Source of the DNA: Acidimicrobiales bacterium
GTDB taxonomy: Bacteria; Actinomycetota; Acidimicrobiia; Acidimicrobiales; Iamiaceae
DNA: 38,310 nt
Assembly (NCBI GenBank): GCA_025463985.1
Contig: JAODBM010000102.1
Span: forward strand, 1-38,310
Reading direction: 5' to 3'
The position numbers were made by a program, and so were the translations under genes. This document shows, piece by piece, positions 33,828-38,310 of this stretch (position 1 is its first letter; the number at the start of each line of letters is the position of its first letter). The notes below the pieces were generated by a model that was given only the letters and a program-made list of their open reading frames with translations, was not told where the DNA came from and did not search any database.

Positions 33828-34283
33828 ACGTCGCGTGTCCAGCTGGCCTTGAACGTCGCCGACCTCGATTCGGCGGTCGCGTTCTACTCGAAGCTGTTCG
33901 CCACCGAGCCGGCCAAGCGGCGCCCGGGCTACGCCAACTTCGCCATCGTCGAGCCGCCCCTCAAGCTCGTGCTGATCGAGGGCGTCGGCGAGCCCGGCAG
34001 CCTCAACCACCTGGGCGTCGAGGTGGAAGACACGGCCGCGGTGGCCGCGGCCACGAGCCGCCTGGCGGCCGAGGGCCTGGCCGGCGCGGTCGAAGACCAG
34101 GTCGAGTGCTGCTTCGCCCTGCAAGACAAGGTGTGGGTCGACGGCCCCGACGGCGAGCCCTGGGAGATCTACACGGTGCTGGCCGACGTCGAGCTGCCGG
34201 CCGGCGACCTGCGCACGGTCGAGCCCGGGGCCGACGCCATGTGCTGCGGGTCGGCGGCGGAGTCCGCCGCTCGCTGCTGCTGA
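33828..34283 (+). CDS. ArsI/CadI-like VOC-superfamily metalloenzyme, apparent ACG start
   Basis: The frame encodes about 151 residues of a glyoxalase/VOC protein. ArsI enzymes are Fe(II)-dependent C-As lyases for trivalent organoarsenicals. Candidate metal ligands are Q5, H61 (NHLGVE) and E113 (PWEIYT); the vicinal Cys pair C94-C95 fits organoarsenical binding. The C-terminus is Cys-rich (MCCG and RCC). The in-frame ATG expected for the usual SRVQLALNV opening is ACG at 33828, exactly six bases after AAGGAG (33816-33821). The alternatives CTG 33843 and TTG 33849 lack that spacing. No upstream in-frame start exists. The stop is two bases before the aquaporin start. Confidence 0.83.
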   Translation, partial: TSRVQLALNVADLDSAVAFYSKLFATEPAKRRPGYANFAIVEPPLKLVLIEGVGEPGSLNHLGVEVEDTAAVAAATSRLAAEGLAGAVEDQVECCFALQDKVWVDGPDGEPWEIYTVLADVELPAGDLRTVEPGADAMCCGSAAESAARCC

Positions 34284-34285
34284 GC

Positions 34286-34993
34286 GTGGATCGCGATCTC
34301 GCTCGTCGCGCCACCGCGGAGGCGGTCGGCACCGCGCTGCTGGTGGCGATCGTGGTCGGGTCGGGCATCTTCGCCCAACGCCTGTCGCCGCACGACGTCG
34401 GCCTCCAGCTGCTCGAGAACTCCACCGCCACCGGCGCCGGGCTGGTCGCGCTGATCCTGGCGTTCGGCTCGGTGTCGGGCGCCCACTTCAACCCGGTGGT
34501 CACGCTGGCCGACCGGCTGCTCGGCGGGCTCACGTCCAAGGACGCCGGCGTCTACGTGCTCGCCCAGGTCGCCGGCGGCTGCCTCGGCGCGATCGTCGCC
34601 AACCTGATGTTCGACCTGCACGCGGTCACCCTGTCGACCCACACCCGGTCGTCGAGCGGCCTGTGGCTCGGCGAGGTCGTGGCCACGTTCGGGCTTCTCA
34701 CCGTGATCCTCGGCGTCGTCCGCTCCGAGCGGCCCACCGCCGCACCCTTCGCGGTGGGCGGCTACATCGCCGCCGCCTACTGGTTCACGTCGTCGACGTC
34801 CTTCGCCAACCCGGCCGTCACCATCGCCCGGACGCTCAGCGACACGTTCGCCGGCATCCGGCCTTCGTCGGCACCGATGTTCGTCGTCGTCCAGGTCGTC
34901 GGCGCGCTGGCCGCCGTGGCGCTCGCCCGCTTCCTTAACCCCGACCTCACCGGCGACGACGTGGTCGTGCCCCACGAGACCGAACCGACCTGA
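34286..34993 (+). CDS. Aquaglyceroporin-family channel (MIP), arsenic-locus type
   Basis: The 235-residue channel has six hydrophobic helices and two half-helix motifs, FNPVVT (first, NPV in place of NPA) and ANPAVT (second). In ars operons such MIP channels (AqpS type) let As(III) leave after arsenate reduction. The opening ATAEAVGTALLVAIVVGSGI is typical of the family. It starts with GTG two bases after the ArsI-like stop and is followed by arsC after 14 bases, so the three genes form one operon. An in-frame extension to 33791 is not supported. Confidence 0.87.
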   Translation: MDRDLARRATAEAVGTALLVAIVVGSGIFAQRLSPHDVGLQLLENSTATGAGLVALILAFGSVSGAHFNPVVTLADRLLGGLTSKDAGVYVLAQVAGGCLGAIVANLMFDLHAVTLSTHTRSSSGLWLGEVVATFGLLTVILGVVRSERPTAAPFAVGGYIAAAYWFTSSTSFANPAVTIARTLSDTFAGIRPSSAPMFVVVQVVGALAAVALARFLNPDLTGDDVVVPHETEPT

Positions 34994-35007
34994 CCAGGAG
35001 ACCCGCC

Positions 35008-35436
35008 GTGGCCGACGCTCCCCCCTCCCCCGCCGACCTGCCCGCCGTGCTGTTCCTCTGCGTCCACAACGCGGGACGGTCCCAGATGGCGCTCGGCTGG
35101 TTCGACCACCTCGCCGCCGGCCGGGCCGTCGCCTGGTCGGGTGGCAGCGAACCCGCCGACGAGATCAACCCGGCCGCGGTCGCCGCCATGGCCGAGGTCG
35201 GCATCGACATCTCCGCCGAGCACCCCAAGCGCTGGACCGACGAGGTCGTCAGGGCCGCAGACGTGGTCGTGACCATGGGCTGCGGCGACGCCTGCCCGTT
35301 CGTGCCGGGCACCCGCTACGAGGACTGGCAACTCGAGGACCCAGCCGGCCAGGGCATCGAGGCCGTGCGCCCGATCCGGGACGAGATCCGCGACCGGGTC
35401 GAGGCGCTGCTCGCCGGTCTCCTGTCGTCTACCTGA
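35008..35436 (+). CDS. arsC: Thioredoxin/mycothiol-coupled arsenate reductase, LMWP fold
   Basis: The 142-residue enzyme reduces As(V) to As(III) in the cytoplasm. The nucleophile loop is CVHNAGRSQMA (C18), with the CGDAC pair for the Cys relay and the ...ED(W/P)..DPAGQ(G) region holding the acid aspartate. These are all typical of the low-molecular-weight-phosphatase ArsC group. The GTG start has AGGAG upstream. It is the last gene of the arsenic operon. No ArsB/Acr3 pump is present in the window, so the neighbouring channel may be the exit route. Confidence 0.92.
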   Translation: MADAPPSPADLPAVLFLCVHNAGRSQMALGWFDHLAAGRAVAWSGGSEPADEINPAAVAAMAEVGIDISAEHPKRWTDEVVRAADVVVTMGCGDACPFVPGTRYEDWQLEDPAGQGIEAVRPIRDEIRDRVEALLAGLLSST

Positions 35437-35468
35437 CGCGAATCTGGGCGCTCACAACGACCAATCCT

Positions 35469-35498
35469 CCATCTCGGCCGCGGCCGGCCGATAGGTGG
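35469..35498. terminator. Possible terminator hairpin after arsC
   Basis: CCATCTCGGCC and GGCCGATAGGTGG flank GCGGCC and can pair imperfectly; the core CGGCC/GGCCG is strong. It begins about 30 bases past the arsC stop. No T-run. Confidence 0.35.
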
Positions 35499-35561
35499 AG
35501 CGGCTCCGACCACCAGCGCGCGCGGTCCGGGGCGACGCAGCTGACAGGAGTGGCACCCGCA

Positions 35562-36914
35562 ATGACGTCGCCTCTGGGGGCGGACCTCGAAACGACACTG
35601 AGCACCGCCATCGAGCCGATGGTCCTGGTGCAGCGCGTCACCGATCGCACCCTCGAGCTGATGGGCGCCGCGGACGGCGTGATGGTCGGCTTCGCCGACG
35701 GCCAGACCGTGACTTACGTGTGCGGGTCGGGCCGCAGCGGCACGCGGGTGGGGACCAGCGTCGCCATCGACGCCAGCCTGAGCGGGCTCGCCGTCCGGAC
35801 CGGCCAGATCCAGCGCTCCGACGACACCCAGCGCGACCCTCGGGTCGACGCCGACGCCTGCCGCCTCCTCTCGGTCGTCTCCCTGGTCTGCGTGCCGCTG
35901 TCTCGCGGTCACGAGACGTTCGGGATCTTGGCCGTCAACGCATCGACCGCCGGTGCCTTCACCTGCGAGGACATCGCCACGCTTACCCGGGTGGCCGACT
36001 TCGTCGGCGTGGTCATCGGCTCGGCTCGTGACCTGCACCGGGTGAGCCGCGAGCTGCTCGACGAGCTCGACCTCACGTCCCCCAGTTCGCCCGACGCGCG
36101 CTCGACCACCAGCCGGGGCGGCACCGCGAGCCGCTACGTGGTGGGCGTCCTGAGCCCAGACGCCGTCGACCGCATCGACTCGAGCCAGCGCATCCGGGCC
36201 ATCCTCGACCGGCCCGAGGCCCTCTCGATCGTGGTCCAGCCGATCGTCGACCTCGGCGACGACCAGGTCGTGGCGGTCGAGGCGCTCGCCCGCTTCGCCG
36301 GCCCGCCACAGCGCTCCCCCGACAGATGGTTCGCCGAAGCCCACCGATGTGACCTCGGCGTCGAGCTCGAGGTGCTCGCCGTCCGGCGCGCGCTGACGCT
36401 GCTCCCGAGGCTGCCCCCATGCGTCTCGCTGACGCTCAACGCCGGGCCGCTCACGGTGATGTCCGAATGGTTCCGCGAGACCGTCTCGGCGGCCCCGCTC
36501 GACCGCGTGATCCTCGAGCTCACCGAGCACACCGCCATCGACGACTACCCCCAGCTCGTCGCGTCGCTCCGTGCCCTCCGCAGCCGGGGCATGCGGCTCG
36601 CGATCGACGACACGGGCTCGGGGTTCTCGAGCCTGGCCCACATCCTCAAGATGGCCCCGGACTTCATCAAGCTCGACCGGGAGCTGACCACCGGCATCGA
36701 CCTCGACCCGGTCCGCCGGGCATTGGCCGCCTCGCTCGTGACGTTCGCGGCCGAGACCGGGGCGCAGATCATCGCCGAGGGCATCGAGACCGAGGATGCG
36801 CTCGTCACCCTCCGCCAGCTCGGCGTGCGCTACGGCCAGGGGTATCACCTCGGCCGCCCGGCCAGCATCGACGCCCTGGCCGACAGGCGCGCCCAGCTCG
36901 CACCGCCGCCTTAG
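35562..36914 (+). CDS. GAF-EAL cyclic-di-GMP phosphodiesterase
   Basis: The 450-residue soluble protein has an N-terminal GAF sensor (about 20-155) and a C-terminal EAL domain (about 205-445). Catalytic elements are EAL (240-242), the NAG loop, LELTEH, DDTGSG (in place of the usual DDFGTG), IKLDRE and AEGIE, so hydrolysis of c-di-GMP is plausible. No GGDEF domain is present. ATG 35562 is chosen because AGGAG overlaps the upstream GTG at 35550 and could not serve it. Its stop overlaps the stop of the convergent surface protein by four bases. Confidence 0.88.
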   Translation: MTSPLGADLETTLSTAIEPMVLVQRVTDRTLELMGAADGVMVGFADGQTVTYVCGSGRSGTRVGTSVAIDASLSGLAVRTGQIQRSDDTQRDPRVDADACRLLSVVSLVCVPLSRGHETFGILAVNASTAGAFTCEDIATLTRVADFVGVVIGSARDLHRVSRELLDELDLTSPSSPDARSTTSRGGTASRYVVGVLSPDAVDRIDSSQRIRAILDRPEALSIVVQPIVDLGDDQVVAVEALARFAGPPQRSPDRWFAEAHRCDLGVELEVLAVRRALTLLPRLPPCVSLTLNAGPLTVMSEWFRETVSAAPLDRVILELTEHTAIDDYPQLVASLRALRSRGMRLAIDDTGSGFSSLAHILKMAPDFIKLDRELTTGIDLDPVRRALAASLVTFAAETGAQIIAEGIETEDALVTLRQLGVRYGQGYHLGRPASIDALADRRAQLAPPP

Positions 36915-38310
36915 GTCCGCGCCGCGTACTCGGGCGACCGCAGCAGCGCCGTGATGAGCGGGAGCTTGCTGCTGGCCGACTGCGGGACCCACGTCGACAG
37001 CTCGGCGGAGGTGGCGATGCGCCGCAGCATCCCGAAGTACACGTCGATCGTGTTGGTCTCGCCGGCACGGCGGTTGCGGTGCTCGGTCGACTCCGAGAAC
37101 CCGATCATGACCTCGCCCCGCGTCCGCTTGTGCTGGTCGAGCTGCCCGGTCCAGAACGTGACGCCGCCGCTGTCGCCGGCGCGGCCGAGGACGTTCAGGT
37201 ACACGCGGTCGACGAAGTCGCGGTTGCTCAGCGCGCCGTACTTATTGACGAACTCGCCGGACGTGGCGAACGACTGCGCGGTGTCGCCCAGCCCGCGCCC
37301 GGACCGCAGCTGGCCGGCCCAATAGCCGAGGCCTCCCGTGTCGGGCGGCCGCTGGAAGAACGCGTAGTAGAGGCGGATCAGCGGGTCGACGATCGGTCCC
37401 CAGTTGGCGAACGTGGTGGCGTCGTCGACGCGGTTGGCGGGCGTGCGGGTGCCGGCGACCAGCGTGTTGCGGAACGCGGTGAGCTCGGCGGTCGTCGGGG
37501 CCCGGCCCGCGAAGTCGACGTACTGCCGGGCCGAGAAGTCGTCGACCGCGACGAACGGCGGCACCACGATGGCCGACTTGGCCGACTCGCCGCTCTGGCC
37601 GGCGGCGCCGAACGCGGTGATGGTCGCCCGGTAGAGCGCGGCGCCCGGCAGCGACACGGTGGCGCTGGTCGCCGACGAGCCGGTCATCGTCGACTTCACG
37701 ACCGACGACGACACGGCGTCGTAGACGATGATCCCGTACTGGGTCACCGGCACCGCCCCCGTCGGCGCCCAGGACAGGGCGAACGAGTCGGCGCCGGCGG
37801 CGGTGACCTTCGGCGCCGCGGGCGTGCCGGGGTTGGAGGCGCCGCACACCGGAGGCGTGCACTGCGAGTAGTCGGCCGCGCCCGCACCACCGGCGCTCCC
37901 CGGGGCACCCAGGAACCCGGCGGGGCCGGGCGAGCCGTTGCTCCCCGCGCCACCGTCGGCGCCGCCGTGGGGGACCTTCGACCCGCCCCCACCGCCGATG
38001 CCACCGGCCGCGCCGCTCCCACCGGGCCCTCCGTCGCCGCCACGGCCCGGGCACCCGTCGCCCTGGCCGTTCGTGCAGCGGACCGGACCACCGGCCCCGC
38101 CGACCACCACGTCGGACGTGGCGTAGGTGTTGCGCAGGTAGGAGGCCGCGTCCTTGGTCGTGGACAGGCCGCCGCCGCGTGCCGTGCCCCCAGTGCCTCC
38201 GATGCCCGCGTTGCCGCCGGCGCCGCCGTGGCCACCGGTGCCGCCGGTACCGCCTTGGGCGCCCGAGCCGTTGCTGCCGATGTCCGACGAGCGGGTGCCA
38301 CCGGCACCGC
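36911..38310 (-). CDS. Gly-rich surface protein with FN3-like and DUF4214 domains (5' end outside window)
   Basis: On the minus strand the frame is open from the window edge (codon boundary 38308) to TAA at 36911, so the N-terminus is missing. The visible part starts with GGxGG-rich sequence of PGRS/collagen-like type, interrupted by SDIGSNGSG and a YLRNTYATSDVVVGG segment. Next come a Cys pair (QCTPPVCG) and an FN3-like domain (about TPAAPKVTAAGADSFALSW onward). DUF4214 modules follow, with FVNKYGALSNRDFVDRVYLNVLGR and FWTGQLD motifs. DUF4214 occurs in secreted or surface adhesin-like proteins. No start can be given. Confidence 0.82.
   Translation of the reverse strand, partial: GAGGTRSSDIGSNGSGAQGGTGGTGGHGGAGGNAGIGGTGGTARGGGLSTTKDAASYLRNTYATSDVVVGGAGGPVRCTNGQGDGCPGRGGDGGPGGSGAAGGIGGGGGSKVPHGGADGGAGSNGSPGPAGFLGAPGSAGGAGAADYSQCTPPVCGASNPGTPAAPKVTAAGADSFALSWAPTGAVPVTQYGIIVYDAVSSSVVKSTMTGSSATSATVSLPGAALYRATITAFGAAGQSGESAKSAIVVPPFVAVDDFSARQYVDFAGRAPTTAELTAFRNTLVAGTRTPANRVDDATTFANWGPIVDPLIRLYYAFFQRPPDTGGLGYWAGQLRSGRGLGDTAQSFATSGEFVNKYGALSNRDFVDRVYLNVLGRAGDSGGVTFWTGQLDQHKRTRGEVMIGFSESTEHRNRRAGETNTIDVYFGMLRRIATSAELSTWVPQSASSKLPLITALLRSPEYAART

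Noticed and set aside
33791-34285. N-terminal extension of the MIP channel frame
   Set aside because: It overlaps the ArsI-like gene in a different frame and has arginine/glycine noise; the channel begins at the GTG right after the ArsI stop.

Overview
The window is a stretch of very GC-rich chromosome with GTG/TTG starts, an ANTAR regulator, a class-E-like sortase signal (LARTG), LMWP-type arsenate reductase and multi-domain GGDEF/EAL proteins. This suggests a high-GC actinobacterium; an Acidimicrobiia-type lineage is my best guess from protein style, not from a search. All gene calls come from reading translated frames, motifs, ribosome binding sites (RBS) and gene overlaps; no database was consulted.

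Left part (1-9940): the 3' end of an NrfD-type membrane subunit, then an array of a 120-bp unit built from inverted copies of GGCAATGAC. Next is a 1476-residue membrane GGDEF-EAL protein with a long disordered Pro/Thr/Asn-rich N-terminus. Directly downstream lie four tandem paralogous genes for secreted proteins, each with a signal peptide and three ~100-residue modules (12 in all), every module carrying exactly two cysteines. I do not recognise a described function for this family, and it is the most novel-looking element here.

Metal part (9941-16510): a minus-strand CbiM-CbiQ-CbiO (ECF-type nickel/cobalt) uptake operon has three overlapping TTGC-N9-GCAA-like sites in front of it. A Fur-family repressor gene sits about 2 kb away, which together suggests a nickel-responsive (Nur-like) circuit. 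A GH5-type secreted glycosidase and a haloalkane-dehalogenase/MEST-like alpha/beta hydrolase are interspersed.

Surface polysaccharide part (about 16.6-30.9 kb, visibly lower GC at third positions than the flanks): small zinc-ribbon and membrane proteins, a sortase-type LARTG surface protein, a BY-kinase (Wzc-like), a DUF4012 protein and a tightly overlapping six-gene operon (methyltransferase, GT2, Wzy/ligase-like, GT4, Wzx flippase, methyltransferase). Another methyltransferase and a WbaP-type priming sugar transferase follow. Together these make a plausible Wzx/Wzy-type exopolysaccharide pathway: priming by the sugar transferase, extension by the GTs, methylation, flipping, polymerisation and control by the BY-kinase.

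Right part (31.0-38.3 kb): a P-loop kinase, a GAF-ANTAR regulator, a STAS anti-anti-sigma factor, and a divergent arsenic locus (arsR against an ArsI/CadI-like dioxygenase, an aquaglyceroporin and arsC). The ArsI-like gene apparently starts with ACG. A GAF-EAL phosphodiesterase and a 5'-truncated Gly-rich/FN3/DUF4214 surface protein run to the window edge.
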